NCBI GenBank assembly: GCA_930367215.1
Contig: OV884056.1
Span: 85,571,285 to 85,635,284, forward strand
Origin: Pollenia angustigena
Taxonomy: Eukaryota > Arthropoda > Insecta > Diptera > Polleniidae
Direction of reading: 5' to 3'
DNA length: 64,000 nt
In this document: positions 54,302-64,000 of the stretch, piece after piece
Numbering within the stretch: the stretch's first letter is position 1
How the letters are laid out: every line of letters starts with the position of its first letter
The notes under the pieces: generated by a model
Database searches by the model: none
Told to the model about the DNA's origin: nothing
Seen by the model: the letters and a program-made list of their open reading frames with translations, nothing else
Position numbers and translations under genes: made by a program

Positions 54302-54890
54302 TCGTTACTCATACGTAAATGTTGCGGACACGTAAACGTTACGGTCGACGTTAATGGTTGGTAGTTACTCAAAACACGTAAACGTGCTTAAATTTGTTAA
54401 AAAGCAAACAGAAAATTTGTTCAAATTAACACAATTTATAAATTTAAGTTTATGTTGTTTTATTTGTGCATTTTGTATAAAATTATAAAGAAAAGTCGTG
54501 CGCGTCAATGAAATGTTCGCTTTATCAATAAACATAAACAGGTATAAAAATTCCTAAACAGCTGATACGTCAAAGCGGAGAAAAATTGTAATTGTATCAA
54601 GTTCATCCGCAACGCAACGTTATGTTAACGTTAGAGTAAGTCCCAATTTACATTAAACGATTTTTGTCGTTGCGATTATTGTCGTTTCTTCTATGAAGTC
54701 GGTCTGATATTTACATTGTTCGATTTTTGTCGTTACAACTTTTTCTGTGCCATCGAACTTAAATACATTTTTCGTCAAATGAGAGAACGAATGATGTATA
54801 ATGTAAATGGCGACTTACTTATTATACAAAAGCTCTGTAAGAAAAACTGAACAGCTGATCCGCAATGTATACGTTTACGTGAGAGTAACG
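54302..54890. mobile_element. MITE with CGTTACTC-ACGTAAA ends
   Basis: Left CGTTACTCATACGTAAATGT, right (complemented) CGTTACTCTCACGTAAACGT. The interior around 54645-54830 has paired CATTAAACGATTTTTGTCGTT/ACATTGTTCGATTTTTGTCG blocks. It ends about 100 bp before the next mtd exon. Confidence 0.55.
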
Positions 54891-54990
54891 GGGTGTTTAA
54901 CTTTAAATGTAAAATTAGCATGAAATGCTTTACTGTTTTTCTTTTTTAGTGTAAATAAATTAATTTTATTATAACTTTGCTTAATTATAG

Positions 54991-55153
54991 AACTGATACC
55001 AAGACCTGCAAGAGCTTGTCCAGATCCACCTTTGTATTTACGCTTGCGCATGGGCAAACCTGTGGGCAAAGCCATACCTTTGCCAACATCGGTAATGTCG
55101 TATGGTAAAAATAAATTGAGACCTGAATATTGGTTTAGTGTACCTAAAAATCG
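54991..55153 (+). CDS. mtd: mtd strongly conserved pre-TLDc exon
   Basis: Acceptor TTAATTATAG, donor GTAAGT at 55154. Reads (E)LIPRPARACPDPPLYLRLR, MGKPVGKAIPLPTSVMSYGK, NKLRPEYWFSVPKNR. This PARAC-DPPLYLRLRMGKP ... LRPEYWF-VP-NR block is the signature linker before TLDc in OXR1, NCOA7 and Mustard and is the clearest single match in the window. Phase 1 in, 2 out. The minus-strand ORF at 54875 is its shadow. Confidence 0.97.
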
Positions 55154-55697
55154 GTAAGTTTAAGAAAACAACATTACTTTTGTCTCATGTAGAAAGGCCC
55201 TAACTTACATACATACATATGTAATTGCAACTTTACGGGTACATAATATGTTAACATCTTCCCATAAGCAATGCATAAGGCCAAAAAATCAAAATTGTTC
55301 AACATCTTTACAAGATGTTTCTATTTCATTTTATGCCATTCTATATCTTTCTATAATTTTAGTGTCATCACTAGAAAAGTGTCAGTAAGTTGTATTATTA
55401 TTGTGGCATCACTGACAAGAAGATTTTGTTTGAAAGCAGCGTTACCATTTGCCAAGTTTTCCCATTTTTGCAATACATATTTTTTTTTTAATATTTTTTT
55501 TTTATATTTTTAAACAAATTAAATTTTAAATACACTTTTGTGTTTTCTTTTAAAATTTTGGAGCTTTTGTAGAAAAAAAGTATTTGTTAAAAAACAATTT
55601 TTTTTTCAAACTAGTGACATATTTTTTTTTTTGATGGTAGATGTCAGATATGAACAATGTAAACGAGTGTTTCACATTTTTTTGGCAGATTTTACTG

Positions 55698-55904
55698 AGC
55701 TACCTAAATAAGAGCGGCAAGCGTCTGTTTTATGTCAAAACTTTTAATTTTCATACAGTTTATACGAGAATTTAACACCACCCGGCTGGAAAATCTTATT
55801 CGATAGATCGCGTGGTCGTTTTATTTTATTGAAAACGTTTTGGCAATAGAATTTGCATGTATAACAAAACGCTTGCCGCACTTGTTTAGGTAGCTCTGTT
55901 AGAT
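55698..55904. mobile_element. MITE, 207 bp
   Basis: Ends GAGCTACCTAAATAAGAGCG (then GCAAGCG) and, complemented, GAGCTACCTAAACAAGTGCG. The 80-codon ORF at 55271 precedes it and has no motif; that on the minus strand at 55744 overlaps it. Confidence 0.65.
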
Positions 55905-55953
55905 GTAGGTCAATGTAAAAAGCCTTTAAAGGTAAAAGCATAATAGAAACTAA

Positions 55954-56442
55954 CAGCCGTATTCATAACAAAAAGTAAGCCACAGTTTGTACACTACGTA
56001 CAACGAGCTGCTAACTAGAATGCCGATTAAGCTTAGCAGCTTGTTGGCACAGAGTTAATTCATAACGAACTTTTCTCCATCTGCAAACTTTTAATAAATC
56101 AACACTAAAATTTTATGATGCCTATTGTATTACTCGAAAATGCAACATGTTTTGCGTTAATCATCGCTGAATTTTTAATTTTTTCCTTTTTTTGTTTTTC
56201 CCTTCGCATATAAAAATTTTAAAAAGTTTTTAAAATTAAAATAAATTAAGTAAAAGACAGTTAATTAAAAAAAAAAAAACCAACAAAATTGTTTGACATT
56301 AAACGGCTGTTTTTCACAAGTTGGCAAACGATTGGCAGCTCGTTTACAAGAGTTTAGCAAATCGTTAGCCAGAGTTTGGTTGGTGTATTATGAATAAACT
56401 TTTTGTTAACTTTATGCCAAATTTTCATTATGAATACCGCTG
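55954..56442. mobile_element. MITE family J, copy 2
   Basis: CAGCCGTATTCATAACAAAA left end, TTCATTATGAATACCGCTG right end; interior as in 41924-42399. Both copies are in mtd introns and in the same orientation. Confidence 0.75.
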
Positions 56443-56652
56443 TATATGTACATAAGTTTAAAAAAGTAACACAGATTGTAGAGCCGTTATTTTTGATTTT
56501 ATAGCATAAAATTATTATGTAAGTATTGCAATCACTAAAAAATTCAATTTCGATAAAACGAGTCAGACCCTTTCTACATGAGACCAACGATATAACAAAA
56601 ACTTTATAGATTTGTATTTAAAATTGTTAAACATTTTTCTGTTTTCATTTAG

Positions 56653-56848
56653 CATTGATGAATTGTATCGTTTTGTCAATACCTGGGTTCCCCATCTCTA
56701 TGGTGAATTGGATGAGGAACAAATAAAGTCTCGTGGCTTTGAATTAATACAAGACGATACCGAATGGACCCAAAGTGGAACTAAAAAAACACGTGCCGGC
56801 AGTCAAGATGGTGAAGAAATCACCGATATTACCAGAGAATCCTGGGAG
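56653..56848 (+). CDS. mtd: mtd RIDELYRF exon
   Basis: Acceptor TTTTCATTTAG, donor GTAAGT at 56849. Reads (R)IDELYRFVNTWVPHLYGELD, EEQIKSRGFELIQDDTEW, TQSGTKKTRAGSQDGEEI, TDITRESWE. The DELY-F----P-LYGE and RGFELI blocks match the OXR1/NCOA7 region directly before TLDc, and the final ESWE corresponds to the ESWEV/SWEV junction of vertebrate proteins. Phase 2 in, 0 out. Confidence 0.95.
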
Positions 56849-56913
56849 GTAAGTTGTAAAGTTGCTTTCTTTCTTTTCTTCATAGTTTTTTTTCGCAATA
56901 ATATTTAAACGTT

Positions 56914-57077
56914 AAGGCTGGGTTTCTAAAATGTGGTTTAAGTTTAAACTTAGTTTAACGTAGTCTGAAACTCGGACTTTTCCGTCAAAATTTTGTGTGC
57001 AAACTTGGTAATGGCGGCACAAGTCTGTTTTCAGATTAACTAAACCTAGTTTAACTGAGATCTCAAAAACCCAGCCT
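56914..57077. mobile_element. MITE family I, copy 2
   Basis: AAGGCTGGGTTTCTAAAATG, GGTTTAAGTTTAAACTTAGT left part; AACCTAGTTTAACTGAGATC and TCAAAAACCCAGCCT right part. Matches 39889-40103. Confidence 0.7.
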
Positions 57078-57329
57078 AAGCAAATCATAAAGAAATGTTT
57101 ATTTAATTAAAATATAGGTAAATTTTTTTTATTAATTCTAATAGTGTATTCTCATTTTAATCTATAATTTCAAGTTTTTTTTTTTTAAAAAGTATACATT
57201 TTTAAGCCGCTTTTAAATTGAACAGAAATTTTTTAAATTTTATGAAAAAAAAATAACTTTTTATTTATTTTCTGAAATTTATTTATTTATTTTATCAAAA
57301 TCAAAAAATCAATCAATAAAAAAAATCAG

Positions 57330-57419
57330 CTTATTAAGGCTCCATTTGCTAAGACCTACAACATTATTAAAACGGCTTCACATGCCGCATCTGCTGATTT
57401 GGATTTGTTAAGCGGCGAG
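57330..57419 (+). CDS. mtd: mtd symmetric 30-codon exon
   Basis: Acceptor AAAATCAG before 57330, donor GTTAGG at 57420 (weak). Reads LIKAPFAKTYNIIKTASHAA, SADLDLLSGE. Phase 0 in and out, 90 nt, so it may be alternative; vertebrate proteins pass from ESWE almost straight into the TLDc lead. The acceptor is A-rich and a second AG at 57337-57338 would start at 57339, also in frame. I cannot name the segment, but codon quality and phase support it. Later exons (TLDc) are outside the window. Confidence 0.6.
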
Positions 57420-57558
57420 GTTAGGATTGAAATAAAAAAAAAAAAAAAACAAAATTATTAAAAATTCTACACCCAAAATTTTAAATGTTTTGAAAACTAT
57501 TTCAAAATTTCCTTCTATAAAATTAGTTGGCTTTCTTTTAATTTTGTGAAATTTACTA

Positions 57559-57876
57559 ACTGTCCCTCGATTTCGATCGAAGAATTCGTTCGTACTTTTA
57601 CTTGCATTTATGCCCGTAATTTCTACAAAAAGAAAGCTGGCCGTGTTCGTACCTCTAACAGTTATCTTTGCCTATTTCAACGCTTATTTGGACTACGTGT
57701 TTTTACCTTCAGTATTCTTTTAAAATATAACAGCTTTTACACCATAGATTTCTATACACAGCTAGATTTCTTTTTTTTAGAAAATACGGGCATTGAAGTA
57801 AAAACTAATTTTTATGTATTGTTTTTTTAAATGTAAGTAAAGCGAAAGAAATGTTCGTTCGAAATCGAGGGACAGT
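57559..57876. mobile_element. MITE, 318 bp
   Basis: Ends ACTGTCCCTCGATTTCGATC and, complemented, ACTGTCCCTCGATTTCGAAC. The 94-codon ORF at 57546 runs through it and is rejected as a gene. Confidence 0.75.
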
Positions 57877-57879
57877 CTG

Positions 57880-58387
57880 TAAGCTTCTTCGTATTATTCT
57901 TTTCAGTTGTAGTGTTGTATGACAAAAAAAAAAAAAACAAGCCAAAGTTGTTTTTTTTAAATGTGTTTTGAGTAGTAGAAAGATTTTGTGTTAAACTGAC
58001 AAATCATTTAGTCTCACTGATGGATGATGTTAAAATTTTTATTTAATATTTAATTGTAAACTATGTAAATGTTACAAAAGCACCTTTTATTTAAAAAAAG
58101 TATATATTTTAGCAAATATAGTTTTCACATTTTGCTCATAAAAAAAATTCAATTTCGCATTTAAAATCAGTATTTCATCATGCATTCGTTTAATAATTAA
58201 TTAATTCATGCAAAAAAACCTTACATGACCTACATAACATTCATTTTGATAACCATTTAAATGTTTCATTTCATTCATTCGATGAAGATAACTTCCAGAT
58301 TATTTTTTTACATTTTTTTTTTAAATATAAATGTTCTTACTTTCACACATTTCCAAAAAAGTTTGCTTTTAATGCAACAAACAATTC
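57880..58387. other. No gene seen
   Basis: AT-rich intron. Confidence 0.4.
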
Positions 58388-58391
58388 TTAA

Positions 58392-59271
58392 GCTAAGATC
58401 CCACTATCGGTACAAATAGCACAATCTGTGACGATTTTTATCGTGCTATATCGGCGCACATTTAAAAACATTGCACAATTTATTCTTGGGTGGTCCCATT
58501 ATCGTCGCACATTGTGACAATTTTTTTCGGTGTCAATTGCGACAATAATCGGTACAATGCGGTCACACTATCGTGCTGTTTGGGCAAATTAAATCAAATG
58601 TTTTTGTTTATTTACTTGTTGGCAGACATAATTTTACTTTAGAAATTCGCAAAATTCTCCGTCCGAATATTAAATTATGTTTCCTAACAATTTTAAATAA
58701 TATATTTATATATGTACATATAATAAAAATATATTCAATTTCATTCAAACTTACTGCACTTGTTCTTTTTTTTTTTTTTGTAATTGTTCTTTTGTAAACA
58801 GATGTTTACAAACCAGGGATGGCAACATCGATACAACTGCAATGTTTTGGTTAAAGCGAATTGTTTTCTTTCATTTAGTAGTACAAATTTACTAATTAAC
58901 GTTTCAATACATAAATAATAGATAAAACAAATGTAATTTTGGTACAATTAAGCTCAAAAAAGTAAAATTTTAGTAGGCAGTTTGTGCAATTTAAATATTT
59001 CGTTTTGCCATCCCTTGTATCGGCGCTGATTGGCGACTGTGATCGGCACACAAGTGGCCGATAAAAATCGGTACATATTAAACAATTTGATTGCTCCACA
59101 TTGTGCAAAATAGTGCTCACATTATCGGCGCATCTAGGTTAATTTTGATTGTCCACTGTCAGCACAATTTCGGCACAGATTGTCGCATATTAAAACATTT
59201 TGACCATTCACACTATCGGCACATGAAATACGCCAAAAATTGGTACATTGCGCCGAAAGTGGGATCTTAGC
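58392..59271. mobile_element. TTAA-flanked inverted-end element, 880 bp
   Basis: TTAA at 58388-58391 and 59272-59275; ends GCTAAGATCCCACTATCGGT and, complemented, GCTAAGATCCCACTTTCGGC. The outer ~180 bp on each side carries variants of ATCGGCACA/TGTGCCGAT words. TTAA sites suggest piggyBac-type insertion, but TTAA is common in AT-rich DNA. No transposase; the three ORFs inside have no motif. Confidence 0.65.
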
Positions 59272-59538
59272 TTAAAGGTATGTTCCCATTTAAAAAATAT
59301 TTTATAAAAAAATCCGTAAAAAGCGTGACCTATAAACCGTAAAAAGCGTGACTCTTAAACAAGTTCACAAATTTAGCGCTTAGTGGTCACGCTTAACCAT
59401 TTACTTGCTTCTAAACCATTTTGATGGTTCTAAAGGGTGGTTAAATTTTAAGAGCCGATGTTGATTTTGAATAAAACACAAATTATTCAGGAAATTATTG
59501 TCATTTCTTTTTATTATGATAAAATTGCTACGGTTCAA

Positions 59539-60649
59539 TTATGTTTGGAACAAAATATCAGCCAAATGGCATACCATCATCCAAATTTCCGATGACGTTA
59601 AGGCATAATTGAGGTTCTATGCCGTTAATGTGCCGAATTATCTCATCCTTTAGCATTTGAATTGTTGCTGGCTTGTCGACGTACACCTTTTCTTTCAAAT
59701 AACCCCAAAGAAAGAAGTCCAACGGTGTCAAATCACATGATCTTGTCGGCCATTTGACATTGCCACCACGTGAGATAACACGGCCATTGAATTTGTCGCG
59801 CAAAAGAGCTATTGTTTCGTTAGCTGTGTGGCAAGTGGCACCATCCTGTTGAAACCACTTATCGTCCACATCCGTATCTACCAATTCGGGCCATAAAAAG
59901 TTCGTTATCATCTTACGATAGCAAACACCATTCACAGTAACTGCCTGGCCGGCCTCATTTTGGAAAAAATACGGCCCGATATGCCGTCAGCCTATTAACC
60001 GCACCACCAAACAGTCACCCTTTGTGGGTGCATTGGTTTTTCGACAGTCACTCTTGGATTATTATTCGCCCAAATGCGGCAATCCTGCTTATTGACGAAT
60101 TGACTGAGGTAAAAATGTGCCTGATCACATCATCCACTGTTGCCATTTCTTGCCACCATTCTGACCATTGACGACGTTTGGAATGGTCAATTGCACCTTG
60201 TAAGCGTGTAAATGCAAGTCTTTATGCATAATGTTCATCAATGGCGACCGTGAGAGGTGCAATTGTTGGGCACGACGACGAGTTAAGGTGAACGGCTCTT
60301 CAGCCACACTATCGCGAACAGCAGCTATATTTTCTTCAGAACGAGCTCTACGAGCATGCACTGGTGTATTCACATCTCCTACAGACCCGGTTTGCTCAAA
60401 ATTTTGCACGATTTTTCCGATTATACGCACATTTGGACGAAGTGCACGATATGCATTTTGATTTGAACGCCAATTTTCATAATAAGGGTATTCACGTCAC
60501 AAGTTGCACCCTTGCAAAAAAGCAAAAGTGCAAAAACATATATGTTGTTTTTGCACTTTTGCTTTTATGCAAGGGAGCAACTTGTGACGTGAATTCCCTT
60601 AATAAGCCTGAATAACTTTAACGCATTGCTCGATTGTGTATCTTTCCAT
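59539..60649 (-). pseudogene. rosa-type mariner transposase, disrupted
   Basis: Start codon at 60649; the N-terminal ~16 codons are cut from the rest by MITE A at 60484-60600. After it come the HTH region (VRIIGKIVQNFEQTGSVGDV), the linker (RRARSEENIAAVRDSV, EEPFTLTRRRAQQLHLS), then a frame change before the middle, then MITNFLWPELVDTD, KWFQQDGATCHTANETI and SCDLTPLDFFLWGYLK. There are 41 residues between the aspartates of QQD and PLD, the DD41D signature. A further frameshift near 59570 replaces the usual end; the original stop is probably TAA at 59539-59541. The first catalytic block is in the gap between 60125 and 59935 and is not open in one frame. Confidence 0.88.
60484..60600. mobile_element. 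MITE family A, copy 3 (117 bp)
   Basis: Ends AAGGGTATTCACGTCACAAG and, complemented, AAGGGAATTCACGTCACAAG; AAT duplicated at 60481-60483 and 60601-60603. Deleting the element with one AAT leaves the mariner frame open across the site. Confidence 0.9.
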
Positions 60650-60957
60650 GGTACAACTTGAGTTAGTCTGAAATTGAGAAATGTCAAATGAAATGCAAAA
60701 AAAACTTGACGTTTAGGTTTAGTTCACATTCATCATCGGCTCTTAAAAGTTAACCACCCTTTACAATATATTATTATTATTATTATTCGATTAGTCGGTA
60801 TAAATTCTTCGATTAATCCTTTAATTGAAATATGCAATTTTATATTATTCGAACAATTAATCGTCTAAACAAGAACATCCTAGTACCAATTATTAAATTA
60901 AGAAAAACTCTTCAAAACAAGAAAAACTACAGTCATTTTGTAAATAATTGAAATTAA

Positions 60958-61008
60958 AATCTCGTTAGAATTCAATTCCACTTCATTTTGATTTCTAGAA
61001 AATGCCCG
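60958..61008. repeat. MITE family H, right-half fragment
   Basis: TTCAATTCCACTTCATTTTG and ATTTCTAGAAAATGCCCG match the right end of 35651-35862. The left half is weak (60958-60970 region). Confidence 0.5.
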
Positions 61009-61009
61009 T

Positions 61010-62253
61010 TAATGAAACTAGTAGTAACGTGCGAAGCGTCAAATATTTGTTAAGTGTGACTACATAGCTTCAATTGCTTCGAGAGAATGGTACTGTTGTA
61101 TATTGTGTTAAAAGTAATTTTTCAAAAGTTTTTATTCCGTGATGCTGTTGAAATAATTTTTATTTTGTTGGTACATATTTAGCTAAATACAATTATTAAA
61201 AAAAAACCTGTTGCAGAATTCTACTGGAATTTTTTCATGTCGGTTAAATTTACGCAACCTGTTGTTATATTTTATTCTTTCATTAGCTAAAGTCTGGTAG
61301 AGTATTAAATTTTTCAACACATACATTTGTAGTTAACGTTTTTTTTTTTTTAGGTCATAACAAGAGAAACGATTTAAAACAAATCTCCCTACTATCGGTA
61401 CTTTAGACTTTGCAGCAAAAAGGATCATATCGAGCCCTTTCCGCATAAATAGCTTAAGCGACATCCTTTTCAATTTTTGTTTTTTTTTAATAAATGAATT
61501 TATTGGCAAACTAGCATTATCTTCTTAAATATCGTGGTCACATAAGGAACCATTACGATTTTATAGCAAAAACAATTTTAGCTTAAGCGACAACCTTCAT
61601 AAAAATAAAATTAAAAAAAATCTTTTCCTTAAAATTGAGCTTTTGGCGCTTAAGCTTTTTTGTATTTTTTGGCGATTTTAACTAGAAAGTTGGATTTGTT
61701 TTATGTGAAAGATTGATAGAAGTTGAATTTATTGGCCTTCTTATGAGTGCAGTTATTAGAGTCGTAAGCCAGTCGTACTTAAAAATTGGTATTATGGTTG
61801 TCGTAAACAACATTGTCAATTGTCCAATTCACAAGCGTTTTCTAGTTTTCAAAAATTGTCATGCCCATGCAATTTGTTTGAAGCATCAATAAGTAGCGAC
61901 GTCAACACTTTGTAATTGGAAAATCCGATTTTGGCAATGCGTTTTATAGTGAAGTTGGCCGTTATTTTTAATAAATGGCAATTAAGCTACTTTTAGTCAA
62001 CCTAGCGATTTAATTTCCATTAGGTGGAGAGCTAACACTTCTGTTCGTAGCACAAAGTTGACGCTCTAGTTTAGGTATGGCATATCAGCGGGAAAGCTAA
62101 GCGGAAGAAAACTTTCCGCCTTCCGCTCTTGTTCAGGTACGGCTGTTAGCACTTTTGTAGTTCATAAACAAACAAATATGGTCTTCGGAGTTTCCAACTT
62201 TGGGATTACCGTTATTAAAAAAAAAAAAAAACGAAGTAATCCCAATAAATTTG
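61010..62253. other. No gene supported
   Basis: AT-rich. A T-run followed by TAG at about 61354 could serve as a splice acceptor and is in phase after 56848, but gives only seven codons before a stop. A GC-richer patch (62030-62165) has a GCTAACACTTCTGTTCG / CGGCTGTTAGCACTTTTG pair, perhaps a decayed inverted element. Confidence 0.35.
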
Positions 62254-62406
62254 GGCCCCTATTACGGTTTACAACTCAACAGATGTTTTAATTTTTGTAT
62301 TATGGTTTACAACTTTGCTAAATTGCGGTGAACAAACACATAACAAAAATTACAACTAAGCACAACCAGTTGTATTTATTACAACTCAACTGAGTGGATA
62401 GGGGCC
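62254..62406. mobile_element. MITE family G, copy 2
   Basis: GGCCCCTATTACGGTTTACA left end, GAGTGGATAGGGGCC right end; the interior matches 24419-24598 with small losses near both ends. Confidence 0.7.
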
Positions 62407-62409
62407 TTG

Positions 62410-63370
62410 TACTCTGTGGAGTACCACCAAGCAGAATTGCTATTTGAAAACCCCTGTATTTTTTCTTCCATCACTTTTCTATCACCGAGTTATTTTATAT
62501 TATAAATTTTGTTTTGTTATTTTGAAAGCATAATTGGTTAATTAGTTCGGTAAACAACAGCTTTCAAAAAGGCCTGTCGTTATATCTGTAATAACAAATA
62601 TAAAAGCCGGATAAAAAAAACTGTTTAAATATTGTTTATTCGGTAGATACTTTAAACGATGTATAGTGTTAATAACTTTTAACGCAACTTTTAACGTAAG
62701 AAAACAATTTATAATACTTTTCTGTTTCTTTCTAACTAACACTTTCAATAGCTTACAGGTTGACCTATATAAAAGCAAAAAGCATTTTAAAATGTCAAAA
62801 CTTTTAATTTATCTCAATCAATTTGTATGAGCTGAGATTTGTATGACGAGGTGACAAAACTGGCCGGTGAGAAAACAGCGTTTGGCATTTGCGGGAGTAC
62901 TTGCTGTGTTGGGTTCTGAAAATGCGTCCACCGGTGCTACCATGTGTGAGTGTACTAGCCACAAAAACACTTACAAGCGGCAATTTAAACTAGTTCACTC
63001 GCCGCTTGCGCCTTAGATGCTGGAGCTATCTAACTTTTAGTGCTGAAATACATCAGCTTTTGTTGATTAGCAATAGCATCCACCTATGAAGATCAACCAG
63101 CATTCCGAACTTCCCGTTAATGGGTGAAAATTTAGCCCTTAGAGAAGATTTTTTTAAGATTATCCCACCCATGATCTTTAGTTCAAGCTTTACGGGCATA
63201 CAGTCTTGCCAGAACATACAATCCCAAAACGCTTAACATTTGCTACTCTGACTCTGACTTAAAATCGCATAGTTGGTGTTCTGCAAATAGCCATCGCAAT
63301 AAGATTGGCGACTTTAAATTGCAAAAGTATGCTCAAGGGAACTAGAATTTTTTAAGAAACTATAGCAGCA
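62410..63370. other. No gene supported
   Basis: The 78-codon minus-strand ORF at 62542 has no recognisable motif. G+C rises from about 62860 onwards, but I find no coherent reading frame. Confidence 0.4.
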
Positions 63371-63372
63371 TC

Positions 63373-63614
63373 CGTATTCTGTAATTCGCTAAAGCTAATT
63401 CTCTATCGCTAAAAATCTGTAAAGTTGAATTAGCGGTTTTTTGCTACGAATGCAACTCTGTAACGTGCATTGCTCAATTTGGCAATGTCGTACAAATTTA
63501 ATTCGCCGCAATTTTAGCTTTTTTAATGTCATCGCTAAAATTTTAAAATTTTGCATTCTCCAAGGCATTTTAGCGATCCAGATTTAGCTTTAGCTAAGCG
63601 AATTACAGAATACG
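63373..63614. mobile_element. MITE, 242 bp
   Basis: Ends CGTATTCTGTAATTCGCTAA and, complemented, CGTATTCTGTAATTCGCTTA, then AGCTAAA words. 63615-64000 shows no supported feature. Confidence 0.7.
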
Positions 63615-64000
63615 AGTGTAGAGCGCAAGCAAAACGCACGAGCTTTAGAACACCATAAAATAAAGCTGGCATTTGCGATTTCAATTCGTGCGATTATCAG
63701 AATATGGCCGACAGTGACCACCAGTCTAGGATATAAGTCCGGTTATCGTGGTACCAGATAGAAACTCTTGTCAGCCGTGATCGTAAATCTTCTGCCGTGC
63801 TTAGGGTATTTGTTGCACCCTTTTCTTCCCCCGAGAGTTCTTAGGCAAGAGGTTATTTACGCCTTTCTAAAAACACTTATCACGCCCCCAGGTGTTAAGA
63901 TGGTTGGGAGCGTCCGGTTGTTTGTTTTAATAAAATTGTCTTGGAAGGTTGGACTGTTCCATTTTATGCTTCTTATTCGTATGCAAAACAATTTCATTTT

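Larger units (their letters stand above)
59433..60761 (-). mobile_element. rosa-type (DD41D) mariner, 1329 bp, with nested MITE A
   Basis: TA at 59431-59432 and 60762-60763. Ends AAGGGTGGTTAAATTTTAAG (then AGCCGATG) and, complemented, AAGGGTGGTTAACTTTTAAG. Without the 120-bp insertion it is about 1.2 kb, a normal mariner length. Confidence 0.9.

Noticed and set aside
57546..57830. 94-codon ORF after the last exon
   Set aside because: Runs through a MITE with clear inverted ends; no TLDc or other motif.
61355..61378. Acceptor-like T-run and TAG followed by seven codons and a stop, in phase with 56848
   Set aside because: Any T-rich stretch plus AG gives this; the stop would remove TLDc, and no conserved residues support it.

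Overview
This is a low-GC nuclear window from a higher fly (Diptera, Brachycera; a calyptrate such as a blow fly, house fly or relative is my best guess). The basis is phase-compatible GT-AG introns, dipteran repeats with (GTCC)n tracts, two rosa-type mariner copies and very many terminal-inverted-repeat elements. It is not prokaryotic: there are no operons, ribosome-binding sites, rRNA genes or CRISPR arrays.

The only cellular gene I can support is the central part of one large plus-strand gene, the fly OXR1/NCOA7 orthologue mustard (mtd, also known as L82). Twelve joined exons (an upstream exon, a LysM exon, a GRAM exon, acidic linker exons, a small 36-nt exon, and two strongly conserved exons before the TLDc domain) carry about 900 codons. 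All eleven junctions keep the frame. A thirteenth exon, at 20313-20343, is a candidate alternative first exon that would give a short form starting at the GRAM exon. The catalytic-fold TLDc exons are not in the window and should lie beyond 64000.

Layout: 1-1950, repeats; 1963-2617, first two exons; 2618-33937, a 31-kb intron packed with nested transposons (Harbinger-, hAT-, pogo- and Tc1-type elements, a Helitron, mini-me-like repeats, a LINE tail, one SINE and a deleted mariner) plus the candidate alternative promoter; 33938-34771, GRAM and acidic exons; 34772-39179, an intron with a SINE and a broken Tc1-type element; 39180-41799, a cluster of four exons; 41800-49769, an intron with a 31-bp minisatellite and a 1.5-kb palindrome; 49770-49805, the 36-nt exon; 49806-54990, an intron with fold-back repeats, a SINE and a second (30-bp) minisatellite; 54991-57419, the last three exons; 57420-64000, an intron holding several elements and a second rosa mariner on the minus strand.

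The most informative observations are the nested insertions that reveal element boundaries: a short palindromic element whose removal, with one copy of a 3-bp target duplication, restores a mariner reading frame; four hAT-type elements with perfect 8-bp duplications; and two related minisatellites with a 14-bp palindromic core in the introns on either side of the 36-nt exon.
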